This document shows, piece by piece, positions 34,467-46,745 of a stretch of DNA of 64,000 nucleotides. How positions within the stretch are numbered: the first letter of the stretch is position 1; each line of letters opens with the position of its first letter. The DNA is from Diadema setosum (lineage: Eukaryota > Echinodermata > Echinoidea > Diadematoida > Diadematidae). The notes under the pieces are model-generated. The model made no database searches and was not told the DNA's origin. It saw only the letters and a program-made list of their open reading frames with translations. Both the position numbers and the translations under genes were made by a program. The stretch covers positions 6,640,668 through 6,704,667 of the forward strand of contig CM067075.1 in assembly GCA_033980235.1 (NCBI GenBank), read 5' to 3'.

Positions 34467-37447
34467 GGGGGATGTAGTTCACAGATTTGGCGGGTCTCAC
34501 TGCCCACTGTGGTGAGAAGAAATAATGACAAGAGATCAGGAACTGCTGGCTGTCGCATTCAATTTGCGGCCATAATGAAACATTTATGAGTACAATTCAA
34601 CATCCCAATCTCCTGCAAAGGACAGTGGACTGGGAGAAAATAGCAGGAAGCACTTAGAGGTAATAAAACAAATCTGAAGGATGATTACCACTTCATGCCA
34701 GTAGATTGGAAGCAGAACGGTTGTGGATGAAAAGCGATTTCAATACTAACAGGGTGTTCAGACACAACCAATTTACAATAAAATGGTATACATATAGCTA
34801 TACCAAAACAGTATACTTCAAAAGGAGGAATGTTCGCGTGCATTCTAATTTTGTGAGAGCCGAGATTCGCGAAATTACAATGCACGCTATACAATGTAGT
34901 TCTTGTCTACACTATAGGCCTAGATGCATTGAATGTTAGAGGCAACTGGCGAAAATTTCATGCTGCGAATAAGGCTGTTGGCTTCTATTCGTGAAAATTT
35001 CAAAATGATCTTGCGTTTATCATCTCCACAGAAACACATTTCTGGTTCACATGCATAAATTTGCGATCACACTTTTTTGGGTATTTCAGAAAGGCATTTT
35101 TAACCCTATAATCAAAACAGCTTTATGTTTATCAACTGCCCAAAACTCCTTAAAAGTTGTTTGGAAACTTAAATTTTGCGCCAGAAGTGAGTTGATGAAT
35201 GCACCCACTGACTAGTATGTTTGTTTGTTTGTTTGTTTGTGTGTTTGTTTGTTTGTTTGTTTTTTTAGGAATGTTGGAGGGAAGAGGTTACATACAATGC
35301 AATTATAGGAGTGGGTACAATTAGGCTTATCATTAAACAAGATACATGTATCATAATGGGCAAATAGGGAATATTACAGTACAAAGACAAAGTTGGACCT
35401 CCTTCTGTGCCTTGTGCATGCGGGGGTGGCATGAATTCCAAGCAGTCTCCGTACGAAGAAAAGGTTAAATGTGTGAACGGATATGACACGTCCTGGGTTA
35501 AGTACAATGTACGAGCTTGGCTATGTGTGGAATAGCAATTAACTGAGAGAAAATAATGAAAGTTGTAGCCACTGAGAGTTACATGTCTCCTCTCTTTGAT
35601 AGGTGAAGTTATCTTCTCTTTTAAATTGAATACATCAAAATTGGAGTGTTTTCTGGCCAAGTGGTTATTCGGCGGTAACACCTGGCCCTGCAATGCAAAC
35701 TCCACCAGAAGACTACTATAGGGCACGATCAACTAGTTCATCGCTACCCTAATTAAACGACAAACTACTACACTGCTGCTTTTGCTACTGCCATTACCAC
35801 AAATTTATAGAAATAAAGGTAATTAGCAAGTCTTCTTTATAATAACACTCATAATTCATCCCTATCAGTAAATGATACCGAGGTCCATGATGATGGTCCT
35901 TGCCATTTGGAAAGCCTACATCCATCCTTTGTTGTTTGGGTTTTTCTAATCCATACTGTCTCCTAGTGTGTTAATATAAACAAATTAAAACTAAAAAGCC
36001 TAAGAATGTTATCATCAAATTTTTAATCCCTGATAAAATATCTGGATCATGAAGGCAGAAATCTGACAATTTTCCTGTATGAATTAACATACTGTACACA
36101 TCATCATATTTGAGTAAAAATATTACATTGTACATGACATGATGCATGATACACACAGTGCCTGCACTACATTGTTGCATTATTATTGTTTCTTTTTCAC
36201 AGAAAACTAGCATTGGTATACAATTTGTATTCATAGTACTTTATATCATTTTTTCTTCTTCTTCCTTTTTTTGCAGAGGGCTTAAGGTAGCAGAGAGTCA
36301 AGGTCGTTGATGTCAACTTTACAGATGATATATGCTACAACTATACCAACTCTATTGTGAGACTATGGCAAAAAAAACACAAGGTCATTATGTTATCAAT
36401 ACTGTTGAAGAGTGTACGTGTGTACACGTAGATGTCATAATTTCATGACTTTCACTTCAGAAACAAGTAGTTCAGTACCTGTCCTCTCCGTGACCTCTAC
36501 AAAAACCTACCAGTCAAAACTAATTGTGATTGTCACCCTGAGTAGAGCCTAGTAGCCTAGGGTTCATAGACTGTACGGATGGCAGAAATCTGAACTAAAG
36601 CGACTGTGTTGTTCTCTGATAACTATGATTCAATAAATCAAAATATTAGTGCCTTCTGATAGGTATTTTTTTTTTCTGCCAAGGCTATCTCTTCCTCTCT
36701 CTCTTTTTCTTGGGGAGGGGTGAGGTCATTAAACTTCATCTTTTCTCATCAAATGCAGCCATTTTCTCATTGACACTTACGTCCTACTGTACATTCATAG
36801 GGAAGATTCTGCTTTTTTGGGGACTTGTATTATCAACTTGTTAATTTCCTGAAAGATCTTTTTTTCTCACTTCAGCTGTAAAACTTTGGTAGAAGGCGAT
36901 TATTTACTTTTGGTTGGTAGGATTTTTGTTGTTGTTGTTGTTGATACAACTTTGTGCATGTGCCCTTAATACACCCAACAACATCATGAACAAAAACAAA
37001 ACAAAAACACAAAACACACATTGAGAGAAAGTGAGAGTAGTGACATTTCATGCACAATGCACTCACATGGGATAAACATCGTGCATAGCGACAGTCATCG
37101 TCACGTGGGCACACACCCCCCAAACCATGACCACTGGATGACATGAGTCACGAATGTATATTCAAATGTCAGAACTCTCTTGGTATTGATCATTGCACCT
37201 GAATGAGCAATGATCTCTCCCATTGGTTTTATATGCATTCATCGAATGCAAGGCACATGAATTTTACTAATTTAAAGGGATGAATCAAACAGAGAAGAAG
37301 CTCTTTTTTTTTGGGGGGGGGGATATGGGGATTCTTTCTTTGGTGCTTTCCAATCAAGATTTTGCTCTCAATTCTGAATGCATTTGCGGTCAAAATGGTT
37401 TGATATCTCCATTGCACCATTGACGAGGTGGAGCTTTTACTGGCTAG
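34467..37447. other. intron block; (GTTT)n and a lone transposon end
   Basis: Holds the solo CAGGGTGTTCAGACAC end at 34750, a (GTTT)n microsatellite at 35218-35262 and (GTT)n near 36925. The 155-codon minus-strand ORF at 35265-35732 has no recognised motif and is not called a gene. Confidence 0.5.
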
Positions 37448-37624
37448 GGCCCCGTTGCTAGAAACTTTGCGTTTAAACGCAACTTGCAACTGATTGTCAC
37501 TGGCCAATCAAAATCATTGTTGCATGCATGTCTTCTTAATAGGGCAGACCCTGAGCTGATCAGAATGGTTGTTTAAAAATCAGCGATTATTTGCAATTGA
37601 TTGCAACTTTCTTGCAACGGGGCC
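37448..37624. mobile_element. 177-bp MITE with GGCCCCGTTGC ends
   Basis: GGCCCCGTTGC at the left and its exact inverse at the right, flanked by TAG on both sides (37445-37447 and 37625-37627). The interior carries GCGTTTAAACGC and related TTGCAA words in opposing orientation. A 3-bp T-A-type duplication would fit PIF/Harbinger, but the assignment is inference. Confidence 0.8.
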
Positions 37625-39348
37625 TAGATCATGTATGCACTTGTGTCATAATGCATGAACATTATAATCCATTGCATACTCTGTCATGTATTAGGCCTAT
37701 ATTGAGATTTGGGTACCTGATTGACAAGCACTACAGTTTCTGACACAATAATTGTATGGAATGTTATTGGCATTCAGTGGTCAGAAAGGAAGCATATTTC
37801 AGGGTCCAAACAGCTTGTCAGTGTACATGTATATATCTAAGAAAAAAAAAAAAAAAAAAAAAACATGATCAGGAATGTGTTTCAGAATTGTGATTACAAA
37901 CAACAAGCATCTGTACAGTCTAAGCCCCTCGCAGATGAGCTCCTTCTCCAATATCTAAAAGGCCAAGGGTGCATTCGTGCTCAATTTGCAACGACAGAAT
38001 CGGCATTCTAGAACACTGATTCAAAATGCTGATCTAAATGGTATTCACAAGGGTGCTGTTCATGCTCAATTTTTAATTTTTTTCAGGCTCAAGAAAGAGC
38101 AGATTTTGTAAACATGCACTGTGCACAGTTGAAATCCTGTAAACCTTTATTGGTAGTGAGATGTTCAGCATGTACACCTACTTTACGAACACGTAAACCA
38201 GAAAGATGCTGAGATGACATCAGAATAAGAGGTATAAAAATATAGGTGATTTTGCCTTTGAATTACCTTATGCTTCCCCATTACACACATTGCTACAGAG
38301 GATCGCCGATCATAAACATTATTTGTGTTTATGCTCGCCTGTTTAACGGTTTAGAGAGAATCACTGATTGTAAACACACCAAAGATAGTGCATTTGAAAT
38401 GCCATTTTTTTTATATATTAAGATGAGTCAGGACGCAACCATGTTTTGTACTTAACGTGTTTGTAAAGCCTGATAATGGCCTTAAAAATTTAAGCATAAA
38501 CACACCCAAAGACACTACACTGCCTTCAAGAAGCTACTACCATTCATAATCCGGCACTTCTGAAAACAAACAAGTGACAGGCTGTACACCATTGGTATTT
38601 TTACAGGAACTGGTTCTGTGTTTTTTGGAACCAACTCTCACCTCCTTTGTGGCTCTAGCAGATAAAAAGGCATCGATTGGCATTTCCTTGACCAAAGTCT
38701 CTAGACCCATTTTCCCCCTTTTTTTTTTATGTTTTATTCACAAAATCAAAGTTAACAATCATAATACAAGCAACAACAACAAAAAAATAAATAAAACAGC
38801 ATATTAAGATACAAAAAAATATAAATACTGCAGCATAAACAAAATACTAACAACTGAACTGCAGCCCGATCACATGGTAAGAGAATAACAGAGGAAATCA
38901 GGGAGGACCCCATAACCCACCGCCAACAACCCCACGAACGAGTCGGGCGGGCGGCCGACCAATCAGCCCCGCAGCTGCCACCAGCGAGACAGATTCTGCA
39001 ATTACGTATGTATTATACAAGAATGTGCAGTGCAGGCATTGTGACAAATTGATAAAGAAACGCACTGCATAATCTATGACACGCCCACACCACTCCCCTC
39101 ATGTACACTATTTTACGTAGTACAGAGTATTTTTACATAAATAGAATCCATCACGCCCACCGACCCAGTACGACACAGAAAATCGGCCGCCCAACAAACA
39201 CGAACGAAGGGCCGCCGACGGCCAATCACAGGAACCCACCCGAAACCCTAGAGCAAAGATTCAAAACATCAATGCTCCATATTGAACGGGAGTCAGCATA
39301 TTGATTAGGCATTACACGCAACTAATATGAGTACAATAAAGATATATA
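37625..39348. other. intron; possible retrotransposon 3' end at 38718-39300
   Basis: On the minus strand, AATAAAACATAAAAAAAAAA ends at about 38718, which looks like a polyadenylation signal followed by a short A tail. A GC-richer stretch (38870-39260) lies upstream of it. This could be the 3' end of a non-LTR retrotransposon inserted in minus orientation; no reverse-transcriptase sequence was found. There is also a poly(A) run near 37842-37863. Confidence 0.35.
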
Positions 39349-39774
39349 CAGTTCAACCTCGATTATCCGGCCATGTCGGGACCGGTGCTCATCCGGATAA
39401 GCGAATTGGCCGGATATGGGAGACACAATGTTAATGTATATACTGCCGTCCAAGCTGCCATCCCAGTGCACTGGCAGCTAGGCAGGTAGCGTACCCCGCA
39501 ACGGTGGTGTAATCTATGCTAGCCTGCGCATGTAGTCCCTTCTTCACAAAAATAAAGTATATCTTTATGTGAAAATCATACATGTTTTACCTCATTTATA
39601 TAGATATTGAGAAACCTATCATGCACATCTTTAAGGAAATTAGTGAAATAGATCCATGAAAGTCACTGTTTTTTCTCAATTTTTGGATGAAAAAAAAAGT
39701 CCTTCACTGCGTGAACGCGTCCGGATAATAGAGATTTCCGGATAAAAGGAGGCCGGATAATCGAGGTCGAACTG
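39349..39774. mobile_element. 426-bp Tigger/pogo-like MITE, second copy
   Basis: CAGTTCAACCTCGATTATCC at the left and its inverse ending GAACTG at 39774, with TA on each side. The subterminal words CATCCGGATAAG and GGCCGGATA are shared with the copy at 24285, while the interior differs. Confidence 0.88.
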
Positions 39775-41852
39775 TAGTACATGTACAGTGTATTATGAGA
39801 ATAATAACGGGTGATACAGAACAGCATGTTATCAACTTAAATCGAACATACACATACATTTTCCCCCACTACATAATGATAAATATATTACAAGCTCTAG
39901 ATTGCCACACATGTGGCCTACTCCGACTTCCTCTACAGGATGCAGTGGGGTGAGGGGGGGGGGGGGGAGATGATAAACACATCACGGTACAGACAGAGTG
40001 ATAAACAATGAAACCACATCAAAACCTACAATGTATACTGTATGTCAACTTCTGGCATCTATTCAAGTACATGATATCTTGAGATTAAAGGGGACCACCA
40101 GCCAGTGTTTGAACTGGTCAGTCCATAGTGAATACAGAACAGACAAGAGTGTGTTTGGCTGAGAGTTGTAGGAGATATTGACAAAAAGTATAAAGTACAA
40201 GGAGCATGATCTTAAAGCTTCAAGAAACATACGTAATTAATGTTTAAAACTCTCCCAAAGATTCACATATTATATGGGTACACCATAGCAGGATATTGTA
40301 TGTAATTTAGGGTCAGCAATTCAGCATCCATACGGCATCCTTAAAAAAGGTAACTGATGTTGCAAGATCATTTATATTCTGCAATGATTTGATGTGAAGT
40401 TCAGCTTTCTGTTTGATTTGTTTTGATACATTTTAAGAGAAACATCAAGTCCTGCAGATCTCAGTGCAAGCCAGTGAGAAACTAGCACAGTGATGGTACT
40501 ATCTGCTCGTGTGATGTTGATCATACTGATTTTGTGAACTATCAATTTTGTGAGAGAAGTGTGTGAAATCTAAAACTCAAAGTTTCTTGCACTGTATACA
40601 GTACATGATATCATTTCATACAATATTGGCACCTGATGCCCATACAGCTACATTCATAAAGCTGCAACCATGCTTTCATAGAACTGCCACATCACTGCTC
40701 ATGTTTATCAATCAATGGTAATATATCCACAAGATGCGATTAAATGCTGGAAGTACGATGCCACTTCTACAATGTATCTATAGCTTCATCCAACAAGATC
40801 ACATTATAAGAAAACTGGAATTTTTTTCATTTGAATTCTTTCCCCCTTGCTGATTTGCGGTTTTGTCCTATTGTTGATAATCTTATTGAGTAAAATTAAA
40901 CAAAAAATAATAATGCAATCATTCATTTTCTCTACATTGTTGTATAGTTATTGTTTTGTTGTTGGTTTTTGTGAATAATACTCCAATATACTTTGCATTA
41001 AAATGCTTTCCCTCTCTTGTTTTTGATGTCCTAACCAACGTATTCATTCACATGGCTTTTAAGTGACTCACTCACATTACCTCCCTGCTGGAATGGGAGT
41101 GGGTAATAGCTGGTGGTTTACACTGATCACATCTCACCACATTACACCTAGCAACACTAAATTTAGTAACACGTAGGCGGTAAACCTGCTTTAATAGCCT
41201 CACGCAGAAATAGAATATCCAAACAAATCTAATTGATGGACCCGCATGGTGCACATGGGTTTTCTGGTACGTACCACCCCTCGATCACCCCCTCTCTTTC
41301 AGGATTCCACATTACTTTGGGTCAGACTGAAAAGGGGTTTAGATTCTTCCGACTTAAGAAAAAAAAAAATGCTCCCTTTGATAGCCAAATATATGAATAC
41401 CTCGGTTCGCAAAACAATTGTCTTTGTGTATTTTTTTTGATTTCATTGCATACAAGTGGTGTACAACAAAGGTACTGTAAAAGTGGTTATTTTCACGCAA
41501 GTAATTTTTCACGCTCAGCCGAGTCTAAAGATGAATTTTGCATGCTTTTAATTTTGCGGAGTCAAGACATTACATAGTGGTAGATATAACAAGCAAAATT
41601 ATTTGTGTGATTTTATTTTTTTGCACTAGTTTCTGGTAGCAAGACATGCGCAAAAACTTCTACACCGCAAAAATTTCCCGTTACGGCATCTTCTGCAGGC
41701 CTTTTGATGCTGGTTGTGTGTAGGGGATGGGGGGGGGGGGTGGGGGCAAATGTAACCACAAGTCCAGCAGACAGATGAGCTCAGGTGAGGGCAGGAGGGA
41801 AATTAATTGGGGGAACTAAAGAATATTCAAAGGCTGCATCACAGGAGACTGT
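39775..41852. other. intron, nothing firm
   Basis: G-run at about 39952-39967 and a G-rich run near 41729-41745. No exon or structured repeat is recognised. Confidence 0.5.
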
Positions 41853-42562
41853 AGGCGTGTCTTCATCAGCCCGAAGTTCAAACTAGTGGAATATTTTGCG
41901 GTCTTGGAAAATAGCCCGATACAGCGAATGTGCGTCTTCATCAGCTCGTACAGCCCGCTTGGGGAAAATTAGCCCGAAAATTGACGCATGCGCACTTTGC
42001 ATCATTTACCTGGTTAGCTGGCGGTTCGAAAGTGGATTTCCCCGCGCAAAATCTCCTATATCACCGTATGTACGATACTACAACCAGGGAAGTGAGCAGT
42101 ACAGCATAATCCCTCCAAAGGGATATCAATAACGCTACTCTTTCTGAGACATTATATATGAAATTAACGATTTGCAATGTTTCAACAAGTCCAAAATACA
42201 CACAATCTGCAAGAATCTTCAGTTTAGACCGAGTGGACCAGAAGAAGAAATACAAACAACAGCCAGCATGCACGGCAATGAGTTTTAACAGGGAGGTGAG
42301 AGGAATCACCTCCCTGGTTTTAAAGAACTGTCAACAACAGTAGGCCTAGTACACACATGTGATCCTGGAATACACCGTGCGTTTATGTATTAGCACTCTA
42401 GTTCACGAACTAGACCAAGATTTTGGGGGAAATTTTCCCGATCAAATAGCGCGCTATTTGAGTCTTCACTACACAAATAGCGCGCTATCTTGACATCGGG
42501 CTAGTTCGGTAACCACAAGATAGTGCGCTATTTGGAAACTTCGGGCTGATGAAGACACGCCT
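41853..42562. mobile_element. 710-bp foldback element, AGGCGTGTCTTCATCAGC ends
   Basis: The left end AGGCGTGTCTTCATCAGCCC continues into GAAGTT, and the right end is its exact inverse for about 25 bp. TAGCGCGCTATT-type palindromes occur three times at about 42448-42535, and CATCAGCTCGTA repeats the terminal theme near 41939. No transposase ORF. A second small element appears nested at 42085-42316. Confidence 0.85.
42085..42316. mobile_element. nested 232-bp element with CAGGGAGGTGAG-type ends
   Basis: CAGGGAAGTGAG at the left, and CACCTCCCTG closing at 42316. A second CAGGGAGGTGAG at 42289 pairs with the same right end as a tiny hairpin. The ends are those of the hAT-like element at 46746-48326, which suggests a deletion derivative. 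Confidence 0.55.
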
Positions 42563-42853
42563 TGTGTTCTGCCTGTTCAGACTTATGCCACCCCTAATCT
42601 CTGGTCAACCAATAATTATTCTCATGCCGGCTGGATCATGTGGTCTATACTCCTTATAGCCAACAACAGACCCCATGATCATCGCTAAGAGTCTTAAAAC
42701 TGCATTAGTCTTCCTGAGCCAAGCCCTCCCTCAGAGTTCCTGCCTCACTTAAAAAAACAACAACAACAACAAACAAAACAAAACAAAGAAACAAACACAC
42801 ACAAAATAGAATTGATTCTGTAAAGAAAGTAGCATAAACTCCGGAAACCTCTA

Positions 42854-42946
42854 TTAACCCGTTGAGGACGGGCTGATTTTGCTAAAACACACATTTCCAA
42901 TAGTCAGCTGCCCGAGTATACTCGAGAGTAGTCTTCAACGGGTTAA
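42854..42946 (-). mobile_element. 90-bp TTAA hairpin element, copy 7 (inverted)
   Basis: TTAACCCGTTGAGGACGGGC at the left, the inverted conserved block (GATTTTGCTAAAACACACAT), CCCGAGTATACTCGAG and CTTCAACGGGTTAA at the right. Confidence 0.9.
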
Positions 42947-45900
42947 AATCAAACACAGGATCAAATACCCCTCTCATCTCCATCAGGCATCAGTCCATGC
43001 TGGTAGACTTTCATTTCTATGTGTACATTTCCTTATAAACTGTCTCATATTACTTTGACAGTGCTCTAAATGCATACAAGACTTGTCAATATTATATCCA
43101 GCTTTACAAAATGATGAAGCAGATTAATAGTTGACAGCACACATGTGACCAAGCATTTATTTTGCCTTCTATAAAACACATAATTATGACCGGTCATTAA
43201 TAAAGTAAATGATCCCTTTAGATGTACAATTTGTAAATCTTAAACATATGAACTTTGAGATGAGGATGATTTATGAAATAACATGGATACCGATTCATCA
43301 TTTTATAAAACAAATAACACACATCATTCTGTTCAGGCATCGACATCCAATTTGTCTTTGAACAACAAATTAATTTATTTCCCATTTTTCTAGCTTGCAA
43401 GGATATAAATCACCGATCAAGTTCAGTGCCTTCACTCATGCGATTTTTCATTGGAGATGAATGTTTACTTTTAAGGTCAATTTCACCAAAACCACTTCAC
43501 TTCCAATGTTCACGACTATTCAAAGTTACGGTCTTGAAAGGGCTTAAGAATGTGATGGTAAACTTGTTCAGTTCATAATGCACACTGAGCATTTGAGCTC
43601 TCACTCCTAGGTGGCACAAAAATATGTTTGTCTAGTCACTGAACACATGACTCCTCAGGCTTATGAAACACATCATGTGCAACAGGTTGGAAAGGATGGC
43701 TCAGCTTTTATAATCAGATGAACAGAGGGTACAATCACACTGAACATGGGACATTTCTTGAAAAGTTTGTCATGAGCAATGAAGGGACGTCTTCAAGAAC
43801 TCATTCATCTGGAATCGTTTTTTGATGGCAAAAGGGGATAGTGTCATCAAGTAATTAGATACATTCTGTAGATCTATGCTTTCTCTCGCTTTAAATGTCA
43901 TAAATGTCCAATACCAGATGTTGCCCTACAGTAAGTCTGTCAGTCACATCAATTTTCATAGGGCTAGAGCTGAGATTTTGTACTCTTTCGATTGAAAAAA
44001 AAAAAACATAATTGGAATCAGCACAGCACACAAAGAATTTTTCATCTGTTAAGCTTTACCCTACTGTGGCAGTGATATCACTATACTATGCCAATTGATA
44101 GAATGTCATGAACTTTGCAGTACCATGTATCCTCATACCTGTTCTGATCGCACTAAAATCATGATCATGAGGATGAAAACATGATTAAACTATCAATTTG
44201 TGGGAGAGTTTTCCTGAATACATTTGACTTTTCTACATTAAATTGGCAAATTTGTTTTCTACTGCCTGACCATTAGAACAAAGAACTGGTTATCCTTCAA
44301 AAGAACAAACAGATCAAGTTGGTTTGACTCATTACATCTTTCATAGCAAAATCACACAACAACAACAAAAAAAAAATCAAAATTTGAGACAAAATAATGA
44401 ACTAAATGTATAATCCTCTACTATCTTTCACCAATTACAGAATTGATAAGCCTATAGATCTAGATAGTTTTCTTTTAATTCTGCAACAAAAGCAAGCAAT
44501 TAGGCCTATGTGTTGAAAACACAAACAACACAGACCTCAACTGAGAAAGAGCTTTTCTCTTTTTGCTCTGCAATTTGAAATTGATGACAATGGATGGTAC
44601 AAAAATATGATAAAAGAAAAAGCACAAAACAACCATCCAAAAAAAGAAATTTTTAAAAAATGGGTTTGGGGCCTTGATTGGTAATCTATACTGAACATGT
44701 CAGACATCTTGTGTAGACAGTGCTATTTTGGGCCGTTTTATTGCTTTCTTGGAATTGATATGCCTGCCTCTATCACCTACCCTACGTGACTTTTGGCTCT
44801 TGGAAAGCGCAAGATTTTCCCCCACACATGATAGCTTACAGATCTATACCAGGCACAATTTTTGGTGCTTTGGAAGAAGAATTCCTCACTATTAACACCA
44901 TCAAAAACCCTGCCTGGTCCACAGCTGATACAAATACTTGTCATTTTTATCAAAATATAATGCAGCAAAATGCATTATACCAATACTACAGCAAATAACC
45001 CCGACACACATTCTGCTGTATACAACAAAGAGTAAATCATCTTCTAAATTTGTTTACATCGTCAGTTGCACTTATCTCATAAACTGCAGGCACTATAAAA
45101 AAAGGAGGTTGCGTTTATATTTGGCTGAAATATAGTAACACAGGATATCACTTCTGCTTCCCTTCATAATGCATTTTCACTTTCTATTCTTTGTGGGTGT
45201 TGTTTTTTTTTTTCCTCTGTCAAACATCCCAGAGTCACCAGACAGCAAATTGCAAGGGTTATGTCATAGAGCCAAAATAATCTCACCATTCTGCAGATTT
45301 CATCCATACAGTGGTAAATTGATCTTATACTACCGTACAAGTTGTACTTGATTATATGTGGGATTGTTTTAATCGCCCCTCCATCGGCTTCCTATGGTCG
45401 TGATGGTGCGTGGGTACATACATTGTAACTATACTCATTTAGAATTTGTAAAATGATGTTGCTGTCATGCCCTCAAATAGGAAATAACTGAATGGAGTTT
45501 TTATTTTCATGAAATGAAATAGCCTCAGCCGCAAATGGGCACACTGTCAAAAATTTGGATGTATATTATGTACTCTGGACTTTTTTCACCTACAATGTGA
45601 TACTGATGCTGCAGTGCCACAAGGTATATATACAAAACACACTGTGCAGTTGTAAATTGATATCCAAGTTGATCAGGTACAAACTATCATATTTGATTAT
45701 ATTTGTCTCTCTCTATATACTGCATACATTGTATATATTTTGCTGAGTTTCTGGTTTTTTTTTTCACAAGGCAACTGGTATCACATGTTTCTTCCTGTAT
45801 CACAACTGCTGCATGTTATCTCCGAGGGATTCTTCTCATTTTGCCTCTGTGGTTCTCCATCAAGAATTCAACTACTCACACACACACACACACACTCACA

Positions 45901-46745
45901 CACACAAAATTTGTGCTAGTCCAAATTGACAGTGTCTTACAGTAACAAAATATGGTGTAAGCATATGGCGTATGACTGTACGGGAAATTGCACAGGGATC
46001 CAGCTGATTGTGAAATTGACATTGGTCATAATGGAATTGTCAGTCATGGACTGTTAAAGAAAATTTCCCACAGTCAATTGATTCTGTGTATGTGTGTGTG
46101 ATGGTTACCAAGTTATTTAGGTTAATTTGAATTTATTCATGTCACTTGATATTAACCTATTGAACAAGGACAGCCAAATATACAGAATGAAAAACTGAAA
46201 TAATATACCATAATTTTCTAATTTCAAGAGCATACAGAAATAAGATATTACCAATCATGCCCACACAAAAAAATATAACTGCCAAACATGACGAACAGAT
46301 TTATTTTGAATGGTACTCTCAACATATGGTACTCTCAATACATGTATTCAAAATGACTTGAAAAACAAACTAGGAAGTCAAACTGCTGTTGTTAGTCCTG
46401 AATAAAAGGAATGTACAAAATGCATCAAAAAATCGAGAGAGGAGGAAGTGAAAGTACAACAGCATTGGAGGATGAGTAAGTAGAGGAGAAAAGGAAAGAA
46501 AGAGAGAGAGAAGTGGAAGTGAGATGATACAGTAGTAAAAAGAATACTGTGGAGAGTTGTAAATTTAAATACCACGGGTCAACCAAAATGACCTTGAAGA
46601 TACAATTCTATTCAAACTCCTTACAGTACAAGTCTTGATCGGTTGTGTAGTTGTGATTTACAGTATACAGTGTACGTCCAATAAAAGCAACAGTGCATTG
46701 CACTTTTGGTATATATACACTGTGAAACAACCACATCTATACTAC
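42947..46745. other. intron, nothing recognised
   Basis: A long AT-rich stretch with no exon or foldback that I could support. (CA)n at about 45877-45905. Occasional TACATGTA-type words. Confidence 0.5.

Noticed and set aside
35265..35732. 155-codon minus-strand ORF, the longest in the window
   Set aside because: No recognisable domain, atypical composition, no splice or promoter context; length is within chance for 64 kb in six frames.
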